A stretch of 64,000 nucleotides of DNA. Origin: Paramixta manurensis. GTDB taxonomy: Bacteria; Pseudomonadota; Gammaproteobacteria; Enterobacterales; Enterobacteriaceae. The stretch is taken from NCBI RefSeq assembly GCF_013285385.1, contig NZ_CP054212.1, forward strand, positions 2,232,001-2,296,000, read 5' to 3'. Shown in pieces: positions 54,797 to 64,000 of the stretch; positions within the stretch are counted from its first letter, which is position 1; each line of letters begins with the position of its first letter. Made by a program: the position numbers and the translations under genes. The notes below the pieces were generated by a model, which saw nothing but the letters and a program-made list of their open reading frames with translations, had not been told where the DNA came from and made no database searches.

Positions 54797-55498
54797 TCAC
54801 CGCATATAGCTGCCTCCGGAAATAACCACGGTCTCACCGGTGATGTAGCCGGGCGCGGCGCTAAACGTCCACACCCAGTCTGCAATTTCATGAACCGTTG
54901 CCGCTCTTTTCATCGGCACCGTTTTCACCCCTTCCTGAATACGCCCGGAAGCCAGCGTCCCTTCGGTTTCGACCCAGCCCGGCGCGACGGCATTAACCAC
55001 AATGCCTTTGGTCACTAATTCCACCGCCAGGGATTTGGTCAACGACACTACCGCAGCTTTTGACGCACTGTAAAAAAGCTGCCCGGGCGAAACGGCAAAA
55101 GCATCTACCGAGGCGAAAAAGAGAAACGCGCCGCCTTGTTCGCTAATACAATCCGCCGCGACTTTGGCGATGTTAATAGTGCCCAATACATTGACATCGA
55201 AAATGCGCCGATACAGCGATTCGCTCCCGGTCGCCAACGTGGACAGCGGAAAAATCCCTGCCGCGTTCACCAGCGTATTAACGGTTCGCCCATTCAATGC
55301 GGTCACAACGGACTCCCTCAGCGCTGCATAATCAGTAATATCGGCAATCACCGTCGTCATCGCGGGTTGTGGCGACATTTCCGCCACATCAATGGCAATC
55401 ACTTCCCAGTGCTGTTGCAGAAATTTATTCACCACGGCTTTGCCCATCCCGGATGCCGCGCCAGTCACTATCGCGACCGGTAACTGTCCTGCTGTCAT
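54797..55498 (-). CDS. Short-chain dehydrogenase/reductase
   Basis: SDR of 233 aa. VTGAASGMGKAVVNKFLQ cofactor motif, LVNAAGIFPLSTL, and catalytic YSASKAAVVSLTKS (about residue 141). The sequence resembles EntA/FabG-like dehydrogenases. GAGG precedes the ATG at 55498. It follows the FMO gene by 12 bases, so the two are co-transcribed. Confidence 0.85.
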   Translation of the reverse strand: MTAGQLPVAIVTGAASGMGKAVVNKFLQQHWEVIAIDVAEMSPQPAMTTVIADITDYAALRESVVTALNGRTVNTLVNAAGIFPLSTLATGSESLYRRIFDVNVLGTINIAKVAADCISEQGGAFLFFASVDAFAVSPGQLFYSASKAAVVSLTKSLAVELVTKGIVVNAVAPGWVETEGTLASGRIQEGVKTVPMKRAATVHEIADWVWTFSAAPGYITGETVVISGGSYMR

Positions 55499-55510
55499 AA
55501 TCACCTCGAA

Positions 55511-56800
55511 TTACGCAGTTAAAGAAGGATTGAGTGAGGTAGACGCCCGGACTTTTTCCAGTAAATCCAGCGTTCGCCAGGTTTCATCAAAATTTTGCAG
55601 CCAGAGGCGGCGCACCACATCAATACGCTTATCGTGCGATTGCTGGGCGGCGAACAGCGCGGCGATGCCTTGTAGCCCCTGTTCCTGCAGAGCAATAAAA
55701 CGCGCGATCAACCGGGTTTGTTGGCAATAGGTGGGCCATTGCGGGCCGCGTGGCGCCGATAATCCGACAAAGTAAAGGTTCTCCAGCGTCGTGGGCAAGG
55801 TCATCGCCGCGGTGCGAAGCGGCACGCCCTCTTGCCATTCGAGGAGAGTTTGGTCCAAAAAAGGCAGGCGGACATGAAAGCCGGTGGCCCACAGAATCAC
55901 GTCATATTCCGCCGCGTTGCCATCGGCAAAGCGCACGATACGTCCGGCAATCGACTCAATGGCCGGACGCACTTTGATGCGGCCGTGCTGGATCCAGTAA
56001 GGTAATAAGCTATTAACCACCGGCGGTTGCTGTTCTAAATCCCAGCTTTCCGGTTCCGGCATACCGGGGTAGTTTTCCCAGCGGCCAAGTGAAATTAAGG
56101 TCAGAACCTGTGTAATTGCATTTTGTAATTCAGGGGGAAGTTGATTAAGAAAGGGAATTTCAGCGCGCGGCATGCCTAACAGTGCTTTGGGTTGAAACAC
56201 CTGCCCGCGACGAATCACAATATCGGTTTCAAAACGATGTTGAGCAGCGTCTGCCGCCAAATCACACCCTGAGTTGCCACAACCGACTACCAGCACTTTA
56301 CCGGTTAATTGTCCGCTGTTGCGATATTGGCAAGAGTGAAGCGAAAGGCCGGAAAAATTTTTCGCTTCATTGGGCAATGCCGGGTCCCATAAATGCCCAT
56401 TAGCCACAATCACTCCTTGATAATTGCGGGTGTGTCCATTGACCGTCACCGCCCATCCGCCGTTTCCTCGTTCACCAAGCGGTGTGATGTTCTCTACGGT
56501 GTGATTAAAAGCAATATGCTCGTTGAGATGAAAATGTTCAGCATAACGTTCAATATACTGCCGTACCTGATCCCGGCTGGGATAAACCGGCCAGTCATCC
56601 GGCATCGGAAAACCGTCAAAGCAAGAGCTGTTCTTCGGGGTAATTAAATGGAGCGCGTCATAATCATGATGCCAGTGCCCCCCCGAACGTGGGCTCTTTT
56701 CATAACAATCCGCGTCGATCCCCTGCTCTTGCAAGGTCCTAAGGGCGGCAAGCCCGGCAGCGCCGGCACCAATCACACAATAACGAGCATCGCCAGTCAT
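55511..56800 (-). CDS. Flavin-containing monooxygenase
   Basis: FMO/Baeyer-Villiger-type enzyme of 429 aa. FAD motif YCVIGAGAAGLAALRTL (residues 8-24), FMO-type FSGLSLHSCQY (about 150), NADPH motif VVGCGNSGCDLA (about 172), and ILWATGFHVRLPF. GGGAG precedes the ATG at 56800; two ATGs upstream are also open. It starts the unit FMO-SDR-(MFS). Substrate unknown. Confidence 0.87.
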   Translation of the reverse strand: MTGDARYCVIGAGAAGLAALRTLQEQGIDADCYEKSPRSGGHWHHDYDALHLITPKNSSCFDGFPMPDDWPVYPSRDQVRQYIERYAEHFHLNEHIAFNHTVENITPLGERGNGGWAVTVNGHTRNYQGVIVANGHLWDPALPNEAKNFSGLSLHSCQYRNSGQLTGKVLVVGCGNSGCDLAADAAQHRFETDIVIRRGQVFQPKALLGMPRAEIPFLNQLPPELQNAITQVLTLISLGRWENYPGMPEPESWDLEQQPPVVNSLLPYWIQHGRIKVRPAIESIAGRIVRFADGNAAEYDVILWATGFHVRLPFLDQTLLEWQEGVPLRTAAMTLPTTLENLYFVGLSAPRGPQWPTYCQQTRLIARFIALQEQGLQGIAALFAAQQSHDKRIDVVRRLWLQNFDETWRTLDLLEKVRASTSLNPSLTA

Positions 56801-56931
56801 ACGCATCTCCCGCAAAGTTTTTGCAACATCTATGTAACCTGTATGACATAGTTTTAAGCTGCTATTTGCGCGAAATGAATAACCTTAATCAGGTGATTGG
56901 TATAGGTTTTACCTATAGGCGTTCGCAGTTA

Positions 56932-57855
56932 TTAGCGTTCGATATGGCTGTACTTACGTTGTACCTCATCCAGATAGCGCCGCATCAGGCGCATTAATTC
57001 TCGCGTCGCGGAAGAAATTGCCGTATCTGCCCGATGAATAAAGGAAAACACCTCAAATGCTGGCGGCTCGACCGGTACCCACATCAGGCGATCGTGATAG
57101 CCAAGATGATAAAGCATCGGACGCGTAGCAATAAGATCACCTAATCCACGTGACGCTAATTCAAAGGCCGTACTCTGATGTTCAACTTCAATCAGTGGCT
57201 CCAGATTGGCACCAACCTGTCTTGCCCGCTCTTTAAGTAACCGGCGAATGGGATCGCGATTATGCCAAGAGGCTTCGCTAAGGATCAGGGGCGCGGAGAG
57301 TAACGCGTGAATATCCTTACTACCCACCAGCCGCGTTTCGCTGGCGGAAATATAGCCGATTTGCGTTGACCAAACCGGTTCGCTGACCACCAAATTCTTG
57401 GCATCCACCGGCAGCATGACCAATCCGGCTTCGATCTCTCCCTCAGTAACGGCCTGCGCCACTTCTGACGAATTCAACCCAACCAGCCGTAGGCGAACCT
57501 CCGGATAAGTCATGCGAAATTCAGCGATTAAATCGGCCAAAAAGTATTGATACGCGGTCCCAAAGGTGCCGAAAGAAGCCACACCGCCCTTCAGTTCGCG
57601 TACCGATTGCACCGCTTCATAACCGCGCTGCGCCTCCGTGGTGGCGGCTCGCGCATAAGGTGCCAGACGAACGCCCGCTTCCGTCAGAATCAACCGCCGA
57701 TTAGTGCGGATAAACAGATGCGTCCCGAGTTCGTGCTCCAACTTTAAAATTTGCTCCGACAAGGAGGGCTGGGAAATATGCAAATGTTCGGCAGCCTTAG
57801 ACAGCGTGCCAAACTCTATCGCCGTCAAAAAATAGTGCAACTGTTGCAAAGTCAT
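56932..57855 (-). CDS. LysR-family transcriptional regulator
   Basis: Regulator of 307 aa; HTH (AIEFGTLSKAAEHLHISQPS, LSEQILKLEHELG; residues 12-45). It is directly upstream of the FMO gene on the same strand (131-base gap), a likely regulator of that cluster. Weak ribosome site. Ligand unknown. Confidence 0.82.
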   Translation of the reverse strand: MTLQQLHYFLTAIEFGTLSKAAEHLHISQPSLSEQILKLEHELGTHLFIRTNRRLILTEAGVRLAPYARAATTEAQRGYEAVQSVRELKGGVASFGTFGTAYQYFLADLIAEFRMTYPEVRLRLVGLNSSEVAQAVTEGEIEAGLVMLPVDAKNLVVSEPVWSTQIGYISASETRLVGSKDIHALLSAPLILSEASWHNRDPIRRLLKERARQVGANLEPLIEVEHQSTAFELASRGLGDLIATRPMLYHLGYHDRLMWVPVEPPAFEVFSFIHRADTAISSATRELMRLMRRYLDEVQRKYSHIER

Positions 57856-57942
57856 GGAGGGGTACCGGTTGATACAATGTGTTTTCTCCCATTCAACACG
57901 GGATAGATAGCCACAGCAAGTTTCGTTAAGGATGAGACGCGA

Positions 57943-58863
57943 CTATTGCGCGCGGATCACTAACCAGAGACCGCCTCCAGAGACTAACACCCCCGCCAGC
58001 ATTGACCATGACAGCGGCTCGCCGAACATAAACCAGGACCACAGTAAGGTAACCGCCGGACTTAAATACAACACACTACCGACGCGAACCGGCGAAGTGC
58101 GCTTCAGGCAAAACCAATACAGGCCATACCCACCAAGCGTCGAAAAGAGCGCGGTCCATAACACGCTGATGATAAAGCCCGATGAGAATATCGGCGTCAG
58201 TGAGCCTGTCGGTACGATTGCCCCGCCGAACGCGACCAGGGAAACCGCACACTGTAACCACAGCACGCCCGGCAGGCTGATGGCGGCGGAGGTGTTTATT
58301 TTCTTCTGCAACAGCGTGGCACACGCCAGCGAAAACATTCCCAACAGCGGCAACCCATAGGCCCAGGGTGCAGCATTCCCCCACGACAACACGCCCCAGG
58401 TCACAATCACCACTCCCGCAACGCCCAATACCAGCCCCAGCCAGGTACTCACCGAAGGGCGCGAATGCAAGAACAGAACGCCGAGCAGCGCCGAGCCGAC
58501 GGGCAGCAAATCCGCCATTAATGCCGCTAAGCCGGCTGGTACGCCGTATTCAATCCCCTTACCAACACCGGCTAAATAGCCGGACATGGCCAATAGGCCA
58601 ATGCTGCCCTGGGTCAGCAACACGTTGATCGGCGTCCGTATTAGCTCCCGCCACACCAACGGTAACATCAACGCCACGACCAACGCACAGCGCCAGAACA
58701 GCACCAAAAAAACGGGCGCATAATCTGACGATAAACGTATCCCAACAAAACCAGAACTCCACGCCAGCACCAGTAATGCTTCAGGTAAGCAATGCGCAAG
58801 ACACCCGCGCACACGCTGGATTGATGAGGTTTTTTCAGCCTGCAATAAATCAATTTTCGACAT
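57943..58863 (-). CDS. EamA/DMT-family transporter
   Basis: Ten-helix drug/metabolite transporter of 306 aa with duplicated EamA halves (LVLAWSSGFVGIRLSSDYAP early; PAVTLLWSWFMFGEPLSWSM late). GGAGGG precedes the ATG. It is divergent from a LysR gene by 89 bases, a common efflux/regulator pairing. Confidence 0.85.
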   Translation of the reverse strand: MSKIDLLQAEKTSSIQRVRGCLAHCLPEALLVLAWSSGFVGIRLSSDYAPVFLVLFWRCALVVALMLPLVWRELIRTPINVLLTQGSIGLLAMSGYLAGVGKGIEYGVPAGLAALMADLLPVGSALLGVLFLHSRPSVSTWLGLVLGVAGVVIVTWGVLSWGNAAPWAYGLPLLGMFSLACATLLQKKINTSAAISLPGVLWLQCAVSLVAFGGAIVPTGSLTPIFSSGFIISVLWTALFSTLGGYGLYWFCLKRTSPVRVGSVLYLSPAVTLLWSWFMFGEPLSWSMLAGVLVSGGGLWLVIRAQ

Positions 58864-58952
58864 TATTCCCTCCGTTAAGGATTGATCTTAACCAAGGGAT
58901 GTAATTCAATAAAACGATATATTCTTACCAAGTAATCTAATAAAACTAAACT

Positions 58953-59807
58953 ATGCCTATGACTCTCGATATTGATTTATTACGCACTTTCCATGCTGTG
59001 GTTCGCCTTGGACAGTTTCGGGCGGCGGCCACGCAGATAAACCGCAGTCCGGCAGCGGTCAGCGTTCATATACAGCGGCTAGAAACCGTGGTCGGCGGCA
59101 AGCTATTTGAGCGGGATAATCAAGCGGTGGAGTTAACGCCATTAGGGCAAAAGTTGTTGGCGTCGACCGCGGTGTTGCTTAAAACCCACGATAAAATATT
59201 GGGTGACCTGCAAGCGGATGCGCTGACCGGGCATATAAAACTTGGCGTGCCGGACGAATATGCAGCGCATGTGATTGGTGACATTCTGCCGGTATTTTCC
59301 GCCTTATGCCCCGGCGTCGAACTGGAAGTTTCCACCGCGCCAAGCTTAAAGCTAAAACAGCAAGTCGAACGTAATCGCCTCCATTTGGCCTTAACGGTAC
59401 AGCCGGTGCGCCATGACCACCCTGCCACCTCGCCAATTGCGATCACGCTGCCGGTATGGGTCAGCGGCAGCGAGGTAGATCTTGAGCCGGATGAGCCAGT
59501 CCCGCTGGCATTGCATGCTTCACACTGCCCCTACCGGGATGCCATGACCACCGCTTTGACGGCGGCGGGCCGCCGCTGGAAAACCATCCTCAGCAGCCCA
59601 TCGGCCCGGGCGGTCGAAGCCTGTGTTGAAGCCGGGTTAGCGGTTAGCCTGATCGATCGCTCACGCATTACCGCCAGAATGCGTCAAGTCAGCGGCCTGC
59701 CCCCCATCGGAGCGCATGAGGTGCTGATTGCGCGCGCCGCTTCAACCGATGCGCTTCCGGCGGTGGATGCACTGGCAACCGCGATTAGTCAGCATTTTAA
59801 ATTATAA
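58953..59807 (+). CDS. LysR-family transcriptional regulator
   Basis: Regulator of 284 aa; HTH (LGQFRAAATQINRSPAAVSV; residues 20-40). Divergent from the EamA gene and probably its regulator. Its stop codon is followed immediately by the region of the DUF2946-like gene. Confidence 0.84.
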   Translation: MPMTLDIDLLRTFHAVVRLGQFRAAATQINRSPAAVSVHIQRLETVVGGKLFERDNQAVELTPLGQKLLASTAVLLKTHDKILGDLQADALTGHIKLGVPDEYAAHVIGDILPVFSALCPGVELEVSTAPSLKLKQQVERNRLHLALTVQPVRHDHPATSPIAITLPVWVSGSEVDLEPDEPVPLALHASHCPYRDAMTTALTAAGRRWKTILSSPSARAVEACVEAGLAVSLIDRSRITARMRQVSGLPPIGAHEVLIARAASTDALPAVDALATAISQHFKL

Positions 59808-59900
59808 GTGTCGACTCTACGCTGGCTAAAAGCAGTTAATTATCTGTTGCATTCGCGTTACACTGAGGCCCGAAATAGTGGACCGGTAATCGCCCCGTCA

Positions 59901-60320
59901 ATGAAATCATCGCGCTTAACACAACAATCCTTTACCGCTTGGTTAGCCATCGCGGCGGTATTGTTGTTGTTTGTGGCACCGGTAATATCAAAAACGCTGG
60001 CTCAGCAGCAGCCCGACGCGATGAGCAGCATGACGATGGTTAACATGCCGATGATGCACACGATGCCATCAACCGACAGCATGCACGGCGTTCATCATGC
60101 CGCGATGGACCACAGTATGCCGGGCGATGACGGTTTCGCCTGCGGTTACTGCGAGCTGTTAGTCCACGTCCCGCTAATGGTCTGGATTTTTATCCCGTTC
60201 ATTTGGTTAATTCTGCGCATTTCCCACGCCCCGCCGGTACCCGCCGTCGTTGGCAACGAAGTCCGTCGTAACGATAGTTTTCACCATCCCCGCGCCCCCC
60301 CATTGGCTTTTTCAGCATGA
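59901..60320 (+). CDS. DUF2946-like membrane protein, Met/His-rich
   Basis: Protein of 139 aa. An N-terminal signal/anchor helix (AWLAIAAVLLLFVAPVIS), a Met/His-rich middle (MPMMHTMPSTDSMHGVHHAA, MDHSMPGDDG) and FACGYCELLVHVPLM with a CxxC pair, as in DUF2946 proteins associated with copper handling. A second helix follows. The ATG at 59901 starts the family-like part. Next to the PepSY gene. Confidence 0.78.
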   Translation: MKSSRLTQQSFTAWLAIAAVLLLFVAPVISKTLAQQQPDAMSSMTMVNMPMMHTMPSTDSMHGVHHAAMDHSMPGDDGFACGYCELLVHVPLMVWIFIPFIWLILRISHAPPVPAVVGNEVRRNDSFHHPRAPPLAFSA

Positions 60321-60397
60321 TTGATTAATAAGGTCATTTTTCGCCGTCAGGTACAGCGGAAAGTGGCGTACGCTTTTATCCTGAAAAAGGTGAATGG

Positions 60398-62077
60398 ATG
60401 ATGTCCTCTTCAACCTATGCCACTTCAGCACCGCGTGGCGCGGTACTGAATTTGCTACGACGTTTGCATTTTTATATCGGGCTGTTCATTGCGCCATTTA
60501 TTTTTATCGCCGCGCTCACCGGGACGTTGTATGTCCTGACGCCGCAAATAGAAAACCTGCTCTATGCCGAGGCGTTAACTGCGCAACCGCAAGGGACCGC
60601 GCACTCGCTTGCCGAACAGATCGCCGTCGCGCGGCGTTATGCTGGTCAGCAAACCGCGATCTATGCCGTACGTCCGGCGCCAAATACGGCTGAAACCACC
60701 CGCGTGCAATTTGCCGACCCGGCGTTAGGCCCGTCCGAGTCGCGCGCCATTTTTATCGATCCCTACAGTCTGGCAATAAAAGGCGATATGACGGTCTATG
60801 GCACCTCGGGCATTCTGCCATTACGGACCTGGCTGGACCAACTGCACCGTGGGCTATTATTGGGCGACATCGGGCGCAATTACAGCGAACTGGCCGCTTC
60901 ATGGTTATGGGTTGCCGCATTAGGCGGCGTCTTGTTGTGGTGGGAAAACCGCCCGCGTCGTCGGGTTAAAATGCGTCCGGGAGGCGCTGCCGCCACCCGT
61001 TATCAACATATGACGCTGGGGCTATTGCTGTTAGGCGGGCTGCTATTTTTCTCTGCCACCGGCTTAACCTGGTCACAGTGGGCGGGCGGAAATATTGATA
61101 AATTGCGCAGCGAACTGGGCTGGCTGACGCCCCAAGTCAAGACCGCGCTGGTCAGCAGCTCGCCGGTTGCGTCAGCCGGGCCTCATGCGGAACATCACGC
61201 CGCGATGATGCCGGGGATGGATATGTCAGCCCCCAGTCTACGGTCGGATAATCCGGCCAATGGCGACTGGGACCGCGTATTACAGGTAGCACGTCAGGCG
61301 GGTATTCGCGCGGCAAAAGTTGAATTACGTCCGGCATCAGCAAACCAGGCCTGGACGGTGACCGAGGTGGATCGCAGTTGGCCAACCCGTGTCGATGCAG
61401 TCTCGGTGAACCCACACAACTTTAACGTAATGGACCAGGTTCGGTTCGCTAACTTTCCTTTGGTAGCGAAACTCACGCGCTGGGGCGTTGATGCCCATAT
61501 GGGGATCCTGTTCGGTTGGCCGAATCAGCTTCTGTTAGCGCTGTTTGGCGTAGGCCTGTGCGCGATGATTGTGTTGGGATACCGCCTGTGGTGGTTACGC
61601 CGCCCTGCCGCCGCGCCTGCGCGTTCGCTACAAACACTGATTACCGCCTGGCAAAGGTTAGCATTGAGCGGTAAAATCGTCAGCCTTCTGCTGGCGTTGA
61701 CGTTAGGTTACCTGCTGCCAACCATGGGCGTAAGCCTGCTGGCTTTTCTGTTGATTGACACTCTACGCGGGCAGCAGCATCAGCGCCGCTCTGCCGCCGG
61801 TTTTGTACCCCAAACAAGGTTTTTCGATATGCGAAAAGAAACACGCCGTTTTATCTCTGCCATAGTGATCGTCCTACTAACCGCCCTGGTGGTGATGACC
61901 CGCGTGATGATTGGCGGAGCGATGGATGAATACCACATACCGTTCAGTGACTGGACGGCAGAAATGTATGTGACGCAAGGGTTGATGATACTGGTGTATT
62001 CCTGCGTGTTTACCGGGTTGTTGTCGATCCCACTGTGGTATTGGTTTTTAGGCGAAAAAGAGTCTGAACAGGCGTAA
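60398..62077 (+). CDS. PepSY transmembrane protein fused to a DUF2534-like membrane domain
   Basis: Frame of 559 aa. Residues 1-470 form a PepSY_TM protein: LRRLHFYIGLFIAPFIFIAA, LDQLHRGLLLGDIGRNYSEL, ATGLTWSQWAGGNI, a Met/His segment (HHAAMMPGMDMS) and four core helices, associated in other bacteria with iron/copper reduction. From residue 478 (ATG 61829) comes MRKETRRFISAIVIVLLTAL to SEWTAEMY-like sequence, a two-helix unit resembling the separate enteric DUF2534 proteins. No stop separates them, though an AAGG site precedes the internal ATG. Confidence 0.8.
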   Translation: MMSSSTYATSAPRGAVLNLLRRLHFYIGLFIAPFIFIAALTGTLYVLTPQIENLLYAEALTAQPQGTAHSLAEQIAVARRYAGQQTAIYAVRPAPNTAETTRVQFADPALGPSESRAIFIDPYSLAIKGDMTVYGTSGILPLRTWLDQLHRGLLLGDIGRNYSELAASWLWVAALGGVLLWWENRPRRRVKMRPGGAAATRYQHMTLGLLLLGGLLFFSATGLTWSQWAGGNIDKLRSELGWLTPQVKTALVSSSPVASAGPHAEHHAAMMPGMDMSAPSLRSDNPANGDWDRVLQVARQAGIRAAKVELRPASANQAWTVTEVDRSWPTRVDAVSVNPHNFNVMDQVRFANFPLVAKLTRWGVDAHMGILFGWPNQLLLALFGVGLCAMIVLGYRLWWLRRPAAAPARSLQTLITAWQRLALSGKIVSLLLALTLGYLLPTMGVSLLAFLLIDTLRGQQHQRRSAAGFVPQTRFFDMRKETRRFISAIVIVLLTALVVMTRVMIGGAMDEYHIPFSDWTAEMYVTQGLMILVYSCVFTGLLSIPLWYWFLGEKESEQA

Positions 62078-62083
62078 TACGTT

Positions 62084-62108
62084 GCATGGCCGGTGGAACC
62101 GGCCATGC
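62084..62108. terminator. Hairpin between PepSY gene and MFS gene
   Basis: GCATGGCCGGT and ACCGGCCATGC: perfect 11-bp stem with a 3-base loop between the convergent genes; no long T-run. Confidence 0.7.
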
Positions 62109-62122
62109 CCCTCCGCGTTCGA

Positions 62123-63439
62123 TTACTCGTTCCTCTGTCCGGCCATTTCCGGTATGGGATCTTTTAAAATTAAACCGTACGCGATTGCCCCAACCAGCAA
62201 CATTACCGCGCCGGAAAGGAACACCAGCGTAAAACTCCCGGTACGATCGAGAATCAACCCGGCTAATACCGGCGCCAGCGCCGCGCCGATAAAACCGCCA
62301 AAGTTCTGAATTGACCCTAATGATCCCACCGATCCTGGTGGCGCTACATCGGTTGCTAACACCCAAATAACGCCGGACGGCAGTTGAGCGCCAAAATAAC
62401 CAAGGGTTAACAACAGTACGGATAAAAACGTACTATGGATAAAGGGCACTGGCGCAACCGCACAAGCCGCTAATAATGCTCCGCCCACGATAACCGTTTT
62501 GCGCGCCCGAATGGTTGCTACTCCTTTGCGTATCAAGGCATCGGAAATCCAGCCGCCGACCAGTACGCCAATGATGCCTGCAAGATACGGTATGGCGGCA
62601 ATCCAGCCGGTATTCATTAAGCTGAGATGGCGTTCCTGTTCCAGGTAACGCGGTAACCAGGAAAGGTAGATCCACACGGTAAAGTAAATGCCAAAACAGC
62701 CGACAATCATCCCCCAGGTTGAGCGCTCTTTAAATAACGAACGCCACGAGCGCGAGATGCCAGGCGTATCACCCGTCGCCATTTCGCCCTGCGTTTTAAG
62801 ATCCTGTTGCTCGTGCGCTTCGGGTTCGCGGTACATTTTCAGCCAAACCAGCAACACCACTAAGCCTACAATACCAATCACCACAAACATGCTACGCCAG
62901 CCAAGGGTGACCAACAGAATGGTTAAAATAGGTGGCGCAATGGCATTAGCGATTTGTGAACCGGTGTTAAATACCGCCGTCGGCAGGCCACGTTCTTCTT
63001 TTGCGAACCAGGCGTTAGTCACTTTAATACCCGAGGTAAAAAACGGGGATTCCGCCACTCCCAACAAAACCCGCATCGCATACAGCAAACCAAAGCCGCT
63101 AGCCAAAGAACTGATAATGGTCACCAACGACCAACCGCCTGCGGCCCAGGCGAACATCTTTTTCGGGCCGAAACGATCAACCAGCCAGCCTGCAGGAAGA
63201 TTAGCCAGCGCGTAAGGCCAGAGGAAAGCCGAAAGCAATAATCCCATTTGGAATGAAGATAACCCAAACTCTGCGGCGATAGTGGAGTTGGCGATGCTGA
63301 GATTCGCGCGGTCAAGATAGTTGGTCACCGCCGCCAGCAAAATAATTAACACCAGATACCAACGCAACCGGCTCCCCGCAATATGCGGACGAGCCGGGGA
63401 CTGAATCCGCGCGGGCGCGGCAGGATAAGATTTTCTCAT
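62123..63439 (-). CDS. MFS transporter, anion:cation symporter (ACS) type
   Basis: Twelve-helix transporter of 438 aa: AVTNYLDRANLSIANSTIAA (first helix, the Y-x-D-R motif), LPAGWLVDRFGPKKMF (motif A), GVAESPFFTSGIKVTNAWF. This group carries glucarate, galactonate, tartrate and similar acids. It is codirectional with a DapA-family gene upstream, so an aldonic/sugar-acid substrate is plausible. The ATG at 63439 was preferred; frames open to 63472. Confidence 0.84.
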   Translation of the reverse strand: MRKSYPAAPARIQSPARPHIAGSRLRWYLVLIILLAAVTNYLDRANLSIANSTIAAEFGLSSFQMGLLLSAFLWPYALANLPAGWLVDRFGPKKMFAWAAGGWSLVTIISSLASGFGLLYAMRVLLGVAESPFFTSGIKVTNAWFAKEERGLPTAVFNTGSQIANAIAPPILTILLVTLGWRSMFVVIGIVGLVVLLVWLKMYREPEAHEQQDLKTQGEMATGDTPGISRSWRSLFKERSTWGMIVGCFGIYFTVWIYLSWLPRYLEQERHLSLMNTGWIAAIPYLAGIIGVLVGGWISDALIRKGVATIRARKTVIVGGALLAACAVAPVPFIHSTFLSVLLLTLGYFGAQLPSGVIWVLATDVAPPGSVGSLGSIQNFGGFIGAALAPVLAGLILDRTGSFTLVFLSGAVMLLVGAIAYGLILKDPIPEMAGQRNE

Positions 63440-63522
63440 TATGGTCATCCACAGCGGCACCATGCCGCTCAATCAAAAGAGAAGGTTTCCGGCACGACAG
63501 CCCAACGTGCGCAACAATATGG

Positions 63523-64000
63523 TCAGACTAATCCCGCCTCCTGCTCCAGGATGGTTAACTGATTGATCAGGTCGGCGGCGGCCTCAGGGCTTAAATCACG
63601 CTGTGGCGCGCGCATTGAGCCGGCGGCGATCCCACGATGCGCCAGACCCGCTTTAAAAAAGGCCATATTGCTGCCATTGCGTAGCGTTTCACAGAAGCGG
63701 TTGGCGCGCCGCTGCGCCCGGCGCGCGGCATCAATATCACCATCTTGCCAGGCTTTCCAAACCGCGATAAAAGGCTCGGGGTACACGCAAGAAACGCCAG
63801 ATACCACGCCATCACATCCCATCGCTAGCGCAGGCAAGAATAGCCGGTCGGCTCCCACCACCACGGAAAAAGTTTCCTGATTCAGCGTGAGATAGTGATT
63901 AACTGTCAGATAGTCGGGATAACTGTATTTGATACCAACCACATTCGGGCAACGATCGGCAACACGTTGTGCCACTTCCGCGCTCAGGTTGTTGGCGGCG
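63523..64000 (-). CDS. Dihydrodipicolinate synthase (DapA) family protein, partial
   Basis: C-terminal about 159 residues of a class I aldolase-fold lyase; the N-terminus is beyond the right edge. VVGIKYSYPD contains the Schiff-base lysine of the family, followed by GCDGVVSGVSCVYPEPFIAV. In such a position beside an ACS transporter it is more likely a sugar-acid or N-acetylneuraminate/2-keto-acid aldolase than lysine-pathway DapA, but this cannot be settled from the fragment. Confidence 0.82.
   Translation of the reverse strand, partial: AANNLSAEVAQRVADRCPNVVGIKYSYPDYLTVNHYLTLNQETFSVVVGADRLFLPALAMGCDGVVSGVSCVYPEPFIAVWKAWQDGDIDAARRAQRRANRFCETLRNGSNMAFFKAGLAHRGIAAGSMRAPQRDLSPEAAADLINQLTILEQEAGLV

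Overview
The window reads as the replication terminus of an enterobacterial chromosome. Gene content and order (rsx/rnf, ydgK, cnu, ydgJ, add, malXY/malI, ydgA, manA, fumC, tus, then ynfM/ynfL, mlc, bioD2, the osmU transporter, ynfDBA, ydfG, dcp, lhr) are those of Enterobacterales. A HrpL-type promoter driving a HopX/AvrPphE-like effector points to a plant-associated Erwiniaceae member (Erwinia/Pantoea type). The genus is an inference.

Terminus architecture: a 28-bp dif site lies at 45424-45451 and differs from my memory of E. coli dif at one base. Six exact KOPS octamers all point at it: three on the + strand to its left and three on the - strand to its right. A Tus-binding Ter site sits just upstream of tus at 21922-21945, oriented to stop forks that have passed dif moving left. 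Four perfect matS (MatP) sites occur at 6.6, 31.5, 35.2 and 35.8 kb.

Layout. 0-8.4 kb: electron transport complex rsxABCDGE (rsxE cut by the left edge), then ydgK, cnu, ydgJ and add. 8.4-11.1 kb: an AT-rich two-gene islet (Wzx-like flippase plus TupA-like ATP-grasp protein) between add and malY. 11.1-15.2 kb: the malXY/malI locus with two MalI-type operators. 15.3-16.4 kb: a broken Hcp-type T6SS effector (Hcp start plus DUF4225-like part) facing a small membrane protein. 16.5-22 kb: ydgA, manA, fumC, tus, Ter. 22-23.2 kb: hrp box and HopX-like effector. 23.3-42.2 kb: mostly housekeeping and transport genes. 42.3-47.4 kb: accessory genes around dif, including a polymorphic toxin/immunity cassette with a duplicated, damaged second copy, an LprI-like protein, a methyltransferase, an XRE-like/DUF29 pair and a RibD/DHFR-like reductase. 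47.5-64 kb: digH (apparently without a canonical start codon), a small Cys-tailed secreted peptide, and regulator/oxidoreductase/transporter clusters ending in a PepSY protein fused to a small membrane domain and a partial DapA-family gene.

The most interesting items are the HrpL-box/HopX-like effector next to tus-Ter, the decaying toxin-immunity array beside dif, the non-canonical digH start, the secreted Gly/Asn-Cys peptide and the XRE-like/DUF29 pair. All family names come from reading the sequence and from memory; no database search was run.
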